Source of the DNA: Streptococcus phocae
GTDB taxonomy: Bacteria; Bacillota; Bacilli; Lactobacillales; Streptococcaceae
DNA length: 64,000 bases
Direction: 5' to 3'
Assembly (NCBI RefSeq): GCF_001302265.1
Contig: NZ_LHQM01000007.1
Location: forward strand, 1 to 64,000
The notes beneath the pieces were generated by a model. That model had not been told where the DNA came from. It was given only the letters and a program-made list of their open reading frames with translations, and did not search any database. Both the position numbers and the translations under genes were made by a program. How positions within the stretch are numbered: the first letter of the stretch is position 1; the number at the start of each line of letters is the position of its first letter. Shown here one piece after another: positions 26,847-36,062 of this stretch.

Positions 26847-27386
26847 TTATAAATTATGGAAAATACGCCGATTTTCTAACGTTTTTAAGAAAGCATGTCC
26901 TAAATAAGTATGTATTGGAAGTAAAAATGCATTACGCAAGGATCTCCCCCAAAATACTGCAAAAAAATCAGCTTTATAAACGATAGAAATGAACCAAGAA
27001 TTCATAATTAAACTAACTACTAGAAGGATTAAAAACTGAGCAAAAAAAACATTTCGTAAGCGAACTTGGCTATGATAGAGAAATAGTCCATTAATAGCAC
27101 CTCCGAGAAATGCTGTTATAAGAAAGATAGGATGAAAATTACCAGTTCCAAAAAGTGTTGAATTGATAGCGCTTGATAAAATTTCTAAAAACCCAGCCCA
27201 TATAGGACCATAAAGATAGCCCATTAAAGCCATGGATAAAAAACCAAAACTTACTTGAAAATAAGGAGGACCAAAAGCCAGTTTGTAAAGGACCACATCC
27301 ATCGCTAATAATAAAGCTGACAGAGACAGAGTCTTGGCTTCTAATGGAGGGATGTAGGCAATGTTAGTTTTGAATAGTCTATTCAT
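26847..27386 (-). CDS. folT: Folate-family ECF transporter S component
   Basis: This is the substrate-binding membrane subunit (S component) of an energy-coupling factor importer, most likely for folate. The 179-residue product has about five to six membrane spans and the S-component features LSLSALLLAMDVVLYKLAFGPP near the N terminus, FGFLSMALMGYLYGPIWAGF, and NSTLFGTGNFHPIFLITAFLGG. The shared EcfA/EcfA'/EcfT module is not in the window, as usual for group II ECF systems. It is monocistronic with a consensus promoter. Other vitamin S components are possible but the pattern fits FolT best. Confidence 0.85.
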   Translation of the reverse strand: MNRLFKTNIAYIPPLEAKTLSLSALLLAMDVVLYKLAFGPPYFQVSFGFLSMALMGYLYGPIWAGFLEILSSAINSTLFGTGNFHPIFLITAFLGGAINGLFLYHSQVRLRNVFFAQFLILLVVSLIMNSWFISIVYKADFFAVFWGRSLRNAFLLPIHTYLGHAFLKTLENRRIFHNL

Positions 27387-27415
27387 CGGTATCCTGCTTT
27401 CATTTTGATATTAAT

Positions 27416-27444
27416 ATTATACCTTGGTAGTTTACATGTGTCAA
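27416..27444 (-). promoter_or_regulatory. Consensus promoter of folT
   Basis: TTGACA (27439-27444), a 17-nt spacer and TATAAT (27416-27421) form a perfect sigma-A promoter. The leader is only about 23 nt, too short for a THF riboswitch. Confidence 0.88.
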
Positions 27445-27517
27445 GACAGTTATTTATTTTTGAGAAGCTTGTGACTATGGAGCTTATACCAATATACAAC
27501 GAAACTTCTCCAAATGA

Positions 27518-27781
27518 CTATTTTCTAACATTGTTCTCACCTAGTTTAGACTTTGTAAAATACTGAGTTAAGAATTCTTTGACCAACTTATCAGACAAAA
27601 TCCTCGATTCTTTTGCTTGTTTTTCTTTGGTTAGCAGTTTATGAGTTCCCGTCTTTATCTGATGATTCGTCTGCCGAGTAACCGATTGTGCTCCAATCGT
27701 ATAACCAATCAGAATAATGAAAGTTGCTATCGCTAGCCCTCCTAACCCAATCAATGCCCTAGCTTTTACTTTATTGATCAT
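27518..27781 (-). pseudogene. Probable truncated conjugation gene (ICE remnant)
   Basis: The reading frame encodes 87 residues with one membrane span (about 9-29) and a coiled-coil-like charged segment ending FLTQYFTKSKLGENNVRK. From memory this C-terminal pattern (FL..YYTKK.LGEN.NR) is the start of a longer conserved region in conjugal transfer proteins of Tn5252-like elements, where the protein continues well beyond it. The stop here therefore looks premature. AAAGGAG precedes the ATG. No other transfer genes are nearby. It could instead be a complete small membrane protein. Confidence 0.45.
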
Positions 27782-28236
27782 GTTTACTATCTCCTTTTTC
27801 CATAGATAGCAACATCTTAACAGGAATGGCTTGGAGAAGTTATCACAAGAAAAGGACTACCGCTTTGGTAACCCTATTATTTACACTATTCTGTTTTTGA
27901 CAATCTTACTTATGATGACACATAAAATAAAGCAATTAAAGACTATATAAAAGCCTGTAAAACTCCAAATCCCATTTGCTGCTAAGTCTTTGTTGTATAG
28001 GTATCGCTCTGTGAAAAAAGTAAATTCCATAAACACTGAGAAAAAAACTTAACTATGATTTCTCTTTTTATTTAAACGAATAATATTGAATTTTGTCTTT
28101 TCACACACCCTCCAGTCCATATCTACTAAACAGTCATACTAAATATTTTCGGAACTGTTATTTAATTCCAAATTTTCACTGAGCATTGACTAAGTCAATT
28201 CATTTTGTTTTAAACAGTCCGGTTTCACTTCCTTAA
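27782..28236. other. Non-coding, apparently eroded region
   Basis: Besides the ribosome binding site of the gene at 27518 I see no supported gene. Short stop-broken frames suggest decayed coding sequence. A small inverted repeat TTGAC-TAA-GTCAA lies at 28186-28198. No clear terminator for the downstream end of the ABC exporter pair could be assigned. Confidence 0.4.
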
Positions 28237-29808
28237 TCAAACATAATTTGATAAATCATTTTCACCATCATAGATAAATTCATCATCAATATGATGAGCG
28301 ATTTCAATAACAGTAATTGGTAAATTAAACAATAGGCTTCGGATGTTTTTAGCATTTTTAACATCAAGCGAAGCTGTAACTTCATCTGCAAGAAGAATAT
28401 CTCTCTGTCTAATGAGACTTCGTGCAATCTCAAGACGAATTTTTTGACCTCCAGAAATATTTTCTCCATTATTAACTATCTGATAGTTTAAAATATCATC
28501 TATCTCAGCCATTAAACCAACCTGTTCTAGCTTTTCCAATAATAACTCATCTGGAAAATCTTCTCCCAAAGTCAAATTAAAACGAATACTATCATTAAAT
28601 AGATACGGTGACTGAGCAATTAAACCAATACGATTGCGATAAACATTCATTACTTGGCCATTATCAAATACCATCTTGATAGAGCCTCCATTAGGAAGCA
28701 ATTCTTGTAAAATTAGCCTAAAAAGGGTCGATTTCCCAGAGCCACTTGGTCCTTTTATCAAGTATTTCTTTTCTTTCTCAAAGGTATAAGATAGGTCTGA
28801 GAAGAGAGTCCTACCAGCAAAGGATTGTCTTAATCGATGACATTCTAAAGCTTTAAAACCTTCAGTAAAAAGCAAATCCACATTATCATTAGGTGTAGGC
28901 TGATTTAATATCTGATCAAATTCTTCCGAAACAGATTTTGCTCCCTTAAGTCTGAAGATAGCATCCACAATACTAATCAGCGGTTGCTTCAGACATGTTG
29001 CTGCAATAAACATAACAATCAGATCAGTTGTTCTTAGATCAGTCCCTGCTGTAATCAAAGTCAAACCTAAAAAGACTGGTAAGAGTTGAGATACAAAGAG
29101 CATCAGATTAGCTAAAAAAGCAAAAAATGCTCGTGTTATCTCAAAGCTTTGTCGAGATTCTTCGTAATATTTGGATTGTTTTTGAACTTTTTTGATAGTC
29201 GACAAAAGAGCTTGATTTTGCGATAAAGTTGAACTTCCTGCAACCAAATCGCTGACTAATGCTAATAAAGTCTGTCTCTCTTTTACCTGCTTACTCCCTT
29301 TTTGCTCTGCCATTTTACTAATAACATATTGAACCAATAAGTAAATAAAAGCACAAGCAATAAACATTAGACCAATCGGAATATTTTTAAACAAAAGATA
29401 ATTGCTAAGCAAGAGAAAGTTGCTCAACTGAGCAATAAGTAGAATACTAGGATTGATATGATTCAAGAGATAATACTCAACATCCTGTGTTAATAGTGAA
29501 ATTTTCCTTTCATTATCAATGTCTGGATAAGTAAGCATTAAATGTTTATAAAGACGAAGACGAATATTACCACATCCAATTGTCATAATCTGATTAATTA
29601 AGAGATTAGCTATAAACATCACCGTATATAAAATCACATACAAAGTTAATCCATAAATCAAAAAATTCCAAACATCCTTACTGCTATTTAAAGATGTTAA
29701 GTCAAAAATTTTATTGGTAATAAATGGTTCAATAAGAAAAACGAAACTATTTAAGATGCAGGAGATAAGAGTTACGGATACTAAAAATTTATTAAAATAC
29801 TTAAACAT
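28237..29808 (-). CDS. ABC exporter half-transporter, second of a pair
   Basis: This 523-residue membrane-ATPase fusion has six membrane spans in residues 1-290. The nucleotide-binding domain has Walker A GPSGSGKST, Q-loop GLIAQSPYLF, signature ISGGQKIRLEIARSL and Walker B ILLADEVTASLD. The usual H-loop is IEIAHHID. It is shorter than MsbA-type exporters. It starts 8 nt after its partner and the two are clearly related, so they probably form a heterodimer. The substrate is unknown; no bacteriocin, peptidase C39 domain or immunity gene is visible beside it. Confidence 0.85.
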   Translation of the reverse strand: MFKYFNKFLVSVTLISCILNSFVFLIEPFITNKIFDLTSLNSSKDVWNFLIYGLTLYVILYTVMFIANLLINQIMTIGCGNIRLRLYKHLMLTYPDIDNERKISLLTQDVEYYLLNHINPSILLIAQLSNFLLLSNYLLFKNIPIGLMFIACAFIYLLVQYVISKMAEQKGSKQVKERQTLLALVSDLVAGSSTLSQNQALLSTIKKVQKQSKYYEESRQSFEITRAFFAFLANLMLFVSQLLPVFLGLTLITAGTDLRTTDLIVMFIAATCLKQPLISIVDAIFRLKGAKSVSEEFDQILNQPTPNDNVDLLFTEGFKALECHRLRQSFAGRTLFSDLSYTFEKEKKYLIKGPSGSGKSTLFRLILQELLPNGGSIKMVFDNGQVMNVYRNRIGLIAQSPYLFNDSIRFNLTLGEDFPDELLLEKLEQVGLMAEIDDILNYQIVNNGENISGGQKIRLEIARSLIRQRDILLADEVTASLDVKNAKNIRSLLFNLPITVIEIAHHIDDEFIYDGENDLSNYV

Positions 29809-29816
29809 CTCATCAC

Positions 29817-31370
29817 CTACAATTCTATAATCTCATTATAAATGATTGCTCCGTCTAAATGGTGAGCCACTTCGATAATTGTTATCGGAAGTGAAAAAAA
29901 CAGTTCTCGAACACGACGAGCATTGTCTTTATCTAATGCTGCAGTTACTTCATCAAGAAGTAAAATATCTTTTTGACGAAGTAATAATCTCGCTAATTCT
30001 ATTTTTACACGTTGACCACCTGAAATGTTACTTCCGTTATTTTCAATCTTAAAGTTGAGACCTTCTGGTAATTCCTCAAGTAAATGGACTTGATTTAAAA
30101 CCTTTATCATCTCTTCACGAGAAAAAGTCTGATTCAAACAGATATTTTCTTCTAGGGTTCCATTAAAGAGAAATGGTAACTGACTTACCATGCCAATATT
30201 GGCTTGGTAAGTCTCAAAGAATTGAGCATCACAAGTCTCAAGATAAATTTTTCCTGAATCAATGGCTTCGCCCTTAATTATATTTAAAAGAGTTGTTTTA
30301 CCTCGTCCACTAGCTCCCTTAATCAAATATTTTTTCCCTTTTTCAAAAGTATAGGAAAAATCTTTAAAAATAGGTTTGTCTCCATAAAATTTTGTGACTC
30401 CTTGTAAAGTCAGAGCTTTGAAATTTGGAATGTATGAAACTTCTGAGTCATCAACAACCTTATCCATCACATCATAGATTTTTGTTTTGACAGAATTAGT
30501 AGCCTGCATACTGAAAGTAGCATACATTATATTTTGAAGGGGATTTGACAAACTATTTGATGCAATAAACATAGCCACAATCGATGATGCTGAAATATGT
30601 ACAAAAAAATCTGGTAATAAAAAATAAATTCCAACTGGTAGAACACGTCCTAAAAATTGTGTCACCCCATTGCAGAAAAATAGAAAATTAGACAAGTAAT
30701 AATAGTTTCTGCGAGTGGTTTCATAGGTTAGTACCTGATGTTCAAGTTTTCTATAAGTCATCGCAAAAGCCTGATGATTCAATATTGTACTTCTTCCATT
30801 AACATAGTCCATGATGAGAGACATAGAACGTTCTCGTTCCTCACTCTGCTTTTGACCAAAAGAATCTGCAACTTTACTTAAAAGCAGTTGTGGCAATGGA
30901 CGTAATAGAGAGCCTAGAATAAATAAACACGCTAGAACAGAATTTAAGGTTATTAAATACACCGACACAACCAAGAAAATCATTCCATTTTTTGGCAAAC
31001 GCATAACCTGAGTCACATAATTATCATAGAAAAATTCTAAATCTTGACTGAGAAAATTCGTTATTGCATGTTGTTCCATTGACTCGCTAGATAGGAGTAA
31101 CGTCTTAGTCAACTTGTTCCGCAATACTAACATGATACGTTTACAAGACACCTCATGAACAACATTCGCACAAAATTCCAAACCATAAAACAACAAATAT
31201 GTCAAAAGTCCCACGATAAATAGTTTTCCCAATGACTCAAAATTCGATACCGTATCAATTACAATAAATTTTTGAATAACTAAGGACTGCAAAATACTGG
31301 AAAATGCCCCAAATACAAATACAATAAAGGCAAAATATCGGAATTTCCCAAGATAGGATAGTAGTTTCAT
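29817..31370 (-). CDS. ABC exporter half-transporter, first of a pair
   Basis: This 517-residue half-transporter has an N-terminal membrane domain with about six spans (to about residue 280) and an ATPase domain. Walker A reads GASGRGKTT, with Arg in place of the common Ser after G. The signature is ISGGQRVKIELARLL and Walker B is ILLLDEVTAALD, with H-loop EVAHHLD. AGAGGG precedes the ATG. The upstream leader contains a perfect 8-bp inverted repeat. Likely function is export of a peptide or small molecule; the cargo cannot be told from the sequence. Confidence 0.85.
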   Translation of the reverse strand: MKLLSYLGKFRYFAFIVFVFGAFSSILQSLVIQKFIVIDTVSNFESLGKLFIVGLLTYLLFYGLEFCANVVHEVSCKRIMLVLRNKLTKTLLLSSESMEQHAITNFLSQDLEFFYDNYVTQVMRLPKNGMIFLVVSVYLITLNSVLACLFILGSLLRPLPQLLLSKVADSFGQKQSEERERSMSLIMDYVNGRSTILNHQAFAMTYRKLEHQVLTYETTRRNYYYLSNFLFFCNGVTQFLGRVLPVGIYFLLPDFFVHISASSIVAMFIASNSLSNPLQNIMYATFSMQATNSVKTKIYDVMDKVVDDSEVSYIPNFKALTLQGVTKFYGDKPIFKDFSYTFEKGKKYLIKGASGRGKTTLLNIIKGEAIDSGKIYLETCDAQFFETYQANIGMVSQLPFLFNGTLEENICLNQTFSREEMIKVLNQVHLLEELPEGLNFKIENNGSNISGGQRVKIELARLLLRQKDILLLDEVTAALDKDNARRVRELFFSLPITIIEVAHHLDGAIIYNEIIEL

Positions 31371-31394
31371 CTCATGTCCCTCTAAAACAAAGAA

Positions 31395-31418
31395 GTTAGC
31401 TAGGAAAGGTTAGCTAAC
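31395..31418 (-). promoter_or_regulatory. Inverted repeat in the leader of the ABC exporter pair
   Basis: GTTAGCTA-N8-TAGCTAAC is a perfect 8-bp inverted repeat 25 nt before the start codon. A TATAAT-type -10 box lies about 40 nt upstream of it. It could be an operator or a leader hairpin. Confidence 0.45.
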
Positions 31419-31619
31419 TTGTTAAAAGTCATAGTAATTTAGCATTGTATTACTAATATTATAGAATCAATTACATATTTGATCATTTAATATCATACGT
31501 AAACAGCTTATCAAATTGCTTTACAGCTTAACATCCTATATTAGCACAAACTTTGTATCCGCTCTCTATGTAGTTGACACAACCTTTCCCAAGACTTTTC
31601 TTGATTTATCCTTGCCAAA

Positions 31620-31643
31620 GAGAGATTCTCTCAAGAATCTCTC
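31620..31643 (-). terminator. Possible weak terminator after the SH3b-like protein gene
   Basis: A 9-bp stem (GAGAGATTC with GAATCTCTC, 6-nt loop) lies 8 nt after the stop. The T-run is poor, so termination is uncertain. Confidence 0.45.
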
Positions 31644-31650
31644 AATATTA

Positions 31651-32268
31651 TTAATGATTCACGTCTGAGTATGCAATATAAAATTGAGTTGCCTCATCCC
31701 CGCCTTTCTCAAGGAACATATACCACCATTCGCCATTTTCGTTAAAGTACCTACGCCATTCAATTGCGCCTTTAGAGTGCATATATACAACACTGCTTTC
31801 CTTATTTGGCTCGGCATATACCGGGGTATCTTTATCTAGCTCTAAGGTTCCTGAGGTTGCTTCCCATCCTCCAAATCCTCCTTGAAGCTGAGTTGTAGCT
31901 TCACTCTCTGATTGAGAAAGCTTGCTCTCAATCGGACTATCCTGCGCTACGGTAGGGCCACTTGACTCAGTCACATGTTTTTCTGAAACTCCAGATTTCT
32001 TCGTTGTTGAAGTATCATTTTTACTGTTTTGGAAAGGGCTCTTAATAACTTTTTGTTGTGTTTTTGAACCATTCTTGTCAGATTTTTTAGAAGAACTCTT
32101 GGTATTTTTCTTATCTGTTGCTGAAGATTGAGTTGTTTTTGATGTTTTTTGATCAAAGCCACTCTTATCGACGTTTTTGCTACCGCATGATTTTAAAACA
32201 ATAAACGACCCTAAAAGCAAGGCAAGAATTAAAGCAAGTGCAAAAATAATTTTTTTGGTTTTTTTCAT
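31651..32268 (-). CDS. Membrane-anchored or lipid-anchored protein with low-complexity linker and SH3b-like domain
   Basis: The 205-residue product has a basic N terminus and a hydrophobic segment (about 7-26) ending LKSCGSK. Cys28 could be lipidated, but Lys at -2 makes the lipobox atypical. Residues about 30-130 are Ser/Thr/Lys/Asp-rich and disordered. Residues about 130-205 form a compact Trp/Tyr-rich domain (TPVYAEPNKESSVVYMHSKG, EWWYMFLEKGG) that resembles bacterial SH3 domains. It is probably extracellular and cell-wall facing. Its neighbours are an ABC exporter pair and a decayed gene, so the area is accessory. Confidence 0.75.
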   Translation of the reverse strand: MKKTKKIIFALALILALLLGSFIVLKSCGSKNVDKSGFDQKTSKTTQSSATDKKNTKSSSKKSDKNGSKTQQKVIKSPFQNSKNDTSTTKKSGVSEKHVTESSGPTVAQDSPIESKLSQSESEATTQLQGGFGGWEATSGTLELDKDTPVYAEPNKESSVVYMHSKGAIEWRRYFNENGEWWYMFLEKGGDEATQFYIAYSDVNH

Positions 32269-32327
32269 GATAGCCCCCTAAGTAATATTAATATGACCTT
32301 TATTTCTTAGGACTGCAGCATGACTAA

Positions 32328-32700
32328 TCACTGATGTCCGTCTGCTAAAAATTTGTCGCGAGTTATGTTATTTTCAGCATCATAATAAGCGATTTCAGAC
32401 AAAGACATTTTTGATTCAATTTTGATACTAGCATGTCCCGATAATAAATATATTCCTCTGGCAGAAACTAATGACTAAACAACAATTGCGATATTGATAG
32501 CGGTTTCAATTGCACCAACTATTTTACCACCGTTTGTTAGCTAATACAAGTGAATTTCGTCCTCTCCTAAAAATTTTTAGGACAACTAGAGCTTACAGAA
32601 ATTTGATTTCTTCCATCATTTTTTCTTATTTGCTAACTACCAGATAAGGTCATCTTGCCTGGCTTGAGTTGACAAATTGGAACATTGACTTCCTTCAAAA
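32328..32700 (-). pseudogene. Decayed gene with repeated PGxxxLSG-type domain
   Basis: Reading the minus strand without requiring a start gives two recognisable segments interrupted by stops. The upstream one (about 32566-32700) contains VNVPICQLKPGKMTLSGS, a stop, then IRKNDGRNQISVSS. The downstream one (32328-32471) contains ARGIYLLSGHASIKIES and LSEIAYYDAENNITRDKF. The two share the pattern G-x-x-x-L-S-G followed by an I-[RK] strand. This resembles the beta-sandwich modules found in streptococcal secreted proteins. It appears to be a surface or lipoprotein gene broken by stops and a frameshift. No intact start was found. Confidence 0.4.
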
Positions 32701-32818
32701 TTTGCGCACTTGTAACATTTGAGATGAGGACATTAAAAGATCAAGACTAGCTGATTAATCATCTTTATGGCGTAACGTTTTTAAAACAGTCATCTAAGTT
32801 GTAAATTTAATGTTCAAA

Positions 32819-32855
32819 TAAAAAACCCCACCAAGAAATAACTTGATGGGGTTTT
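32819..32855 (-). terminator. Terminator of rplJ-rplL
   Basis: A 14-bp stem with one wobble (AAAACCCCATCAAG with CTTGGTGGGGTTTT) is followed by T residues on minus, about 100 nt after rplL. Confidence 0.88.
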
Positions 32856-32952
32856 GGGGTAGAATGAAACTATTCTACCTATTTTTAATTGCTCTAAGCA
32901 ATTTTTAACTCTTAATTTACTAAGTTTGCGCAATCAAATTGCTATACACTTC

Positions 32953-33318
32953 TTATTTAAGAGTGATTGTTGCTCCAGCTTCTTCAAGTTTAGCTTTAAG
33001 TTCTTCAGCTTCAGCCGCAGTAACGCCTTCTTTAACGTTAGCAGGTGCGCCGTCAACAAGACCTTTAGCTTCTTTAAGTCCAAGACCTGTGATTTCACGA
33101 ACTGCTTTGATAACGCCAACTTTTTTGTCGCCAGCAGATGTCAACTCAACGTCAAATGAATCTTTAGCAGCTTCTTCAGCGCCACCAGCAGCAGCAGCAG
33201 CTACAGGAGCAGCAGCTGTTACGCCAAATTCTTCTTCGATAGCTTTTACAAGATCGTTAAGCTCAAGGATTGAAGCTTCTTTAATTTCAGCAATAATGTT
33301 CTCAATGTTTAATGCCAT
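32953..33318 (-). CDS. rplL: 50S ribosomal protein L7/L12
   Basis: L7/L12 forms the ribosomal stalk that recruits translation GTPases. The 121-residue product starts [13 protein letters not shown] with GGAGG 8 nt upstream. It has the N-terminal dimerisation helices, an Ala/Gly-rich hinge (about 35-52) and the C-terminal domain with [20 protein letters not shown]. Confidence 0.97.
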   Translation of the reverse strand: MALNIENIIAEIKEASILELNDLVKAIEEEFGVTAAAPVAAAAAGGAEEAAKDSFDVELTSAGDKKVGVIKAVREITGLGLKEAKGLVDGAPANVKEGVTAAEAEELKAKLEEAGATITLK

Positions 33319-33382
33319 TGTATTTTCCTCCAAATAGTTAAATTATAATGTAGTTAGCAGCACTAGGCTACTTGTAGACATG

Positions 33383-33883
33383 TTAGGCAGCGTCTTCTTT
33401 GCTTTCTGCAACAGCTTTGACAGCATATGCAACGTTGCGAACTGGTGCTTGAAGAACTGAAAGTAGCATTGATAGCATACCTTCGCGGTTTGGCAATGTT
33501 GCAAGAGCCATGATATCTTCTTTAGAAGATACAGCGCCTTCGATTGCTCCACCTTTGATTTCAAGTGCATCAGCAGTTTTAGCGAAATCATTAATAATTT
33601 TAGCTGGTGCGATAACATCTTCATTTGAAAATGCGATTGCAGATGGTCCAACGAAAACATCTTCCATGCCTTCAAGTCCTGCTTTAACAGCAGCACGAGA
33701 TAAGATAGAATTTTTGATCACTTTAAACTCAACGCCACTTTCACGAAGTGAACGACGAAGAACAGTGTCTTGATCAACTGAAAGTCCGCGTGAATCAACC
33801 ACAACGATACTTGCAGCAGCTTTCATTTTCTCAGCAACAATATCGACTAGTTCAGCTTTTTTAGCAATATTTGCTTCACTCAT
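33383..33883 (-). CDS. rplJ: 50S ribosomal protein L10
   Basis: L10 anchors L7/L12 dimers to the 50S subunit and represses its own operon. The 166-residue product starts [20 protein letters not shown] at 33883 with GGAGGT upstream. The longer frame reads into the L10 leader RNA and should be discarded. It is followed by rplL after a 64-nt gap. Confidence 0.97.
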   Translation of the reverse strand: MSEANIAKKAELVDIVAEKMKAAASIVVVDSRGLSVDQDTVLRRSLRESGVEFKVIKNSILSRAAVKAGLEGMEDVFVGPSAIAFSNEDVIAPAKIINDFAKTADALEIKGGAIEGAVSSKEDIMALATLPNREGMLSMLLSVLQAPVRNVAYAVKAVAESKEDAA

Positions 33884-33889
33884 TAGTTT

Positions 33890-34046
33890 TACCTCCGTAA
33901 TTATTTTTGGGCTAGGCACAAAAAAATCGTACCTAAACCTAGACACGAAAGTACAAAGACGTCATTTTTAATATGCGTTTTGTGCCTCGGCAGGAATATT
34001 ATGAGCATGCTCCCCTGCTGTCTTAGGTCAGTCTTTTTCAAAAACC
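33890..34046 (-). ncRNA. Ribosomal protein L10 leader
   Basis: The structured 5' UTR is bound by the L10(L12)4 complex for autoregulation. It ends in the conserved stem AGGTACG with TGTGCCT enclosing a T-rich loop, just before the rplJ ribosome binding site. A further strong hairpin lies around 33990-34027. Exact ends are approximate. Confidence 0.8.
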
Positions 34047-34052
34047 TTACTA

Positions 34053-34081
34053 AGTATAACCCATTTTTATTAGCTTGTCAA
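34053..34081 (-). promoter_or_regulatory. Promoter of rplJ-rplL
   Basis: TTGACA (34076-34081), a 17-nt spacer and TATACT (34053-34058) lie just upstream of the L10 leader. Confidence 0.88.
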
Positions 34082-34154
34082 CCTTTTTTCCTAAAAAATA
34101 TCAGTTTATATTTCCTGTCTTAAAGGGCTTCTAAAAATATTTCAATTATTGCAA

Positions 34155-34183
34155 CAAAAAAGCGACTTGAATAGAAAGTCGCT
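34155..34183 (-). terminator. Terminator of engB
   Basis: An 8-bp stem (AGCGACTT with AAGTCGCT) is followed by a T-run on minus, 10 nt after the engB stop. Confidence 0.85.
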
Positions 34184-34192
34184 AAAATAAGA

Positions 34193-34792
34193 TTATAAAT
34201 AGCCTAAAATAGTGTCCCAAGATTCATCCAAACCTAGACGCTCTGTTGATGAAAACATGATGAAGGCATCACTCTTGTCAAAGTTCAACTTTTTCTTGAC
34301 CATTGATTCGTGCTTGTTCCATTTGCCTCGAGGAACCTTGTCGGCCTTTGTTGCAACGACAATTACTGGAATTTCATAATATTTAAGAAATTCATACATT
34401 TGGATGTCTTCTTTGCTAGGTTCGTGACGAAAATCAACGAGGCTAACAACTGCTCTTAAGTTTTCTCGTGTGGTCAGATATTCCTCAATCATAATTCCCC
34501 ATTTGGCGCGCTCAGATTTTGATACCTTGGCGTAGCCATATCCAGGAACATCAACAAATCGGATTTTGTCATCAATATTAAAAAAGTTGAGCAACTGGGT
34601 TTTCCCAGGTTTACTGGATGTCCTAGCCAAATTTTTACGCCCTAAAAGTGTGTTGATAAAGCTAGACTTTCCAACATTGGACCTTCCTGCCAAGGCAATT
34701 TCTGGCAAATCATCTTGGGGATAGTGTGTTTTGTTAGCTGCACTAAGCAAAATAGAAGCATTATGAGTGTTTAATTGCTGTTCTTGTGTCAT
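34193..34792 (-). CDS. engB: Ribosome biogenesis GTPase EngB (YsxC/YihA)
   Basis: This essential GTPase takes part in 50S subunit assembly. The 199-residue TRAFAC GTPase has G1 GRSNVGKSS (about 34-42), switch region with the conserved [10 protein letters not shown]3 DVPGYG, G4 TKAD and the G5 region. Two adjacent ATGs exist. AGGAG is 5 nt before the second, so I take 34792. It starts 9 nt after clpX and is likely cotranscribed. Confidence 0.95.
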   Translation of the reverse strand: MTQEQQLNTHNASILLSAANKTHYPQDDLPEIALAGRSNVGKSSFINTLLGRKNLARTSSKPGKTQLLNFFNIDDKIRFVDVPGYGYAKVSKSERAKWGIMIEEYLTTRENLRAVVSLVDFRHEPSKEDIQMYEFLKYYEIPVIVVATKADKVPRGKWNKHESMVKKKLNFDKSDAFIMFSSTERLGLDESWDTILGYL

Positions 34793-34801
34793 CATGTCTC
34801 C

Positions 34802-36031
34802 TTATGCTGTTTCTAAAACAGGTTTTGCTTGACCGGCTACAGCATCTTTTGTTATGAGCACTTTGCTGATATCTTCTTGGCTTGGAATTTCAAACATGAT
34901 ATCCAGCATGGTTTCTTCAATAATTGAACGCAACCCTCGAGCACCTGTTTTGCGCTCAATGGCTTTGGTTGCGATTGCTTCAAGCGCACCTTTTTCAAAT
35001 TCAAGCTCTACGCCATCATAAGATAATAAAGCTTGGTACTGTTTTACCAGGGCATTTCTCGGTTCTGTCAAAATCTGAATGAGATCCGTTGTTGTTAGAG
35101 GCTCAAGTGCAGCGACAACAGGTAACCGACCAATAAATTCTGGAATAAGTCCAAATTTTTGGATATCTTCTGCACTGATTTCTTGCATATAAGAGGCATT
35201 TTCATCAATTTTTCGGCTACTTTGTCCAAAACCAATAATTTTTTCACCTAATCGTTGTTTAACAATGTCCTCAATGCCATCAAAGGCACCACCAACAATA
35301 AATAGAATGTTCTTGGTGTCGATTTGAATCATTTCTTGGTTTGGATGCTTACGACCGCCTTGTGGGGGAACACTAGCTACAGTTCCTTCGATGATTTTAA
35401 GAAGCGCTTGTTGCACCCCTTCTCCAGAAACATCGCGAGTAATCGAGACATTCTCCCCTTTTTTAGCAATCTTATCAATCTCATCAACGTAAATAATCCC
35501 ACGCTCAGCTCTCTCAACATTGTAATCAGCTGCTTGGATAAGTTTTAGCAAGATGTTTTCTACGTCTTCACCAACATAACCTGCCTCCGTAAGAGACGTT
35601 GCGTCAGCAATCGCAAAAGGAACGTTCAAGCTCTTTGCCAAGGTTTGTGCCAAGAACGTTTTTCCTGAACCAGTCGGGCCAATCATTAAAATATTTGATT
35701 TCTGCAAATCAACATCTTCGTCGTCACGGCTCTCAGTAAAAGAAACCCGCTTGTAGTGATTATAAACTGCTACTGATAGTGAGCGCTTGGCTCTATCTTG
35801 CCCGACAACGTATTGGTTCAAAATATCTAGAAGTTCTTTTGGTTTTGGCACTTCTGCTAAATCTGCAAGAACTTCCTCGGCTAGTTCTTCTTTTATAATT
35901 TCTTGTGATAGTGCGACACATTCATTACAGATAAAGACATTGTTGCCTGCAATGATTTTCTTCACTTCATCTTGATTCTTGCCACAAAACGAGCAGTGAA
36001 CTTTGATGTCATTCGTACGATTTCCTGTCAT
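34802..36031 (-). CDS. clpX: ClpX ATPase, subunit of the ClpXP protease
   Basis: ClpX unfolds substrates, including tmRNA-tagged proteins, and feeds them to ClpP. The 409-residue AAA+ protein has an N-terminal C4 zinc finger (C13, C16, C35, C38), Walker A GPTGSGKT (118-125), Walker B YVDEIDK and sensor regions ([12 protein letters not shown]). The tag substrate itself comes from ssrA in the same window. It is flanked by a 56-residue membrane protein upstream and engB downstream. Confidence 0.97.
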   Translation of the reverse strand: MTGNRTNDIKVHCSFCGKNQDEVKKIIAGNNVFICNECVALSQEIIKEELAEEVLADLAEVPKPKELLDILNQYVVGQDRAKRSLSVAVYNHYKRVSFTESRDDEDVDLQKSNILMIGPTGSGKTFLAQTLAKSLNVPFAIADATSLTEAGYVGEDVENILLKLIQAADYNVERAERGIIYVDEIDKIAKKGENVSITRDVSGEGVQQALLKIIEGTVASVPPQGGRKHPNQEMIQIDTKNILFIVGGAFDGIEDIVKQRLGEKIIGFGQSSRKIDENASYMQEISAEDIQKFGLIPEFIGRLPVVAALEPLTTTDLIQILTEPRNALVKQYQALLSYDGVELEFEKGALEAIATKAIERKTGARGLRSIIEETMLDIMFEIPSQEDISKVLITKDAVAGQAKPVLETA

Positions 36032-36062
36032 AATTCTTTTTTATCCTTCTCTTGTCAGTCTT

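Noticed and set aside
27387-27517. THF riboswitch upstream of folT
   Set aside because: A perfect TTGACA-17-TATAAT promoter lies 30-58 nt before the ATG, leaving no room for the aptamer in the transcript.
28185-28199. Inverted repeat ATTGAC-TAA-GTCAAT near the end of the ABC exporter pair
   Set aside because: Too short with a 3-nt loop, no T-run and no partner copy; not enough to call an IS end or terminator.
32939-33337. Plus-strand 132-codon frame antisense to rplL
   Set aside because: It is the mirror of the Ala-rich rplL codons with no start signal; the rplL protein is unmistakable.
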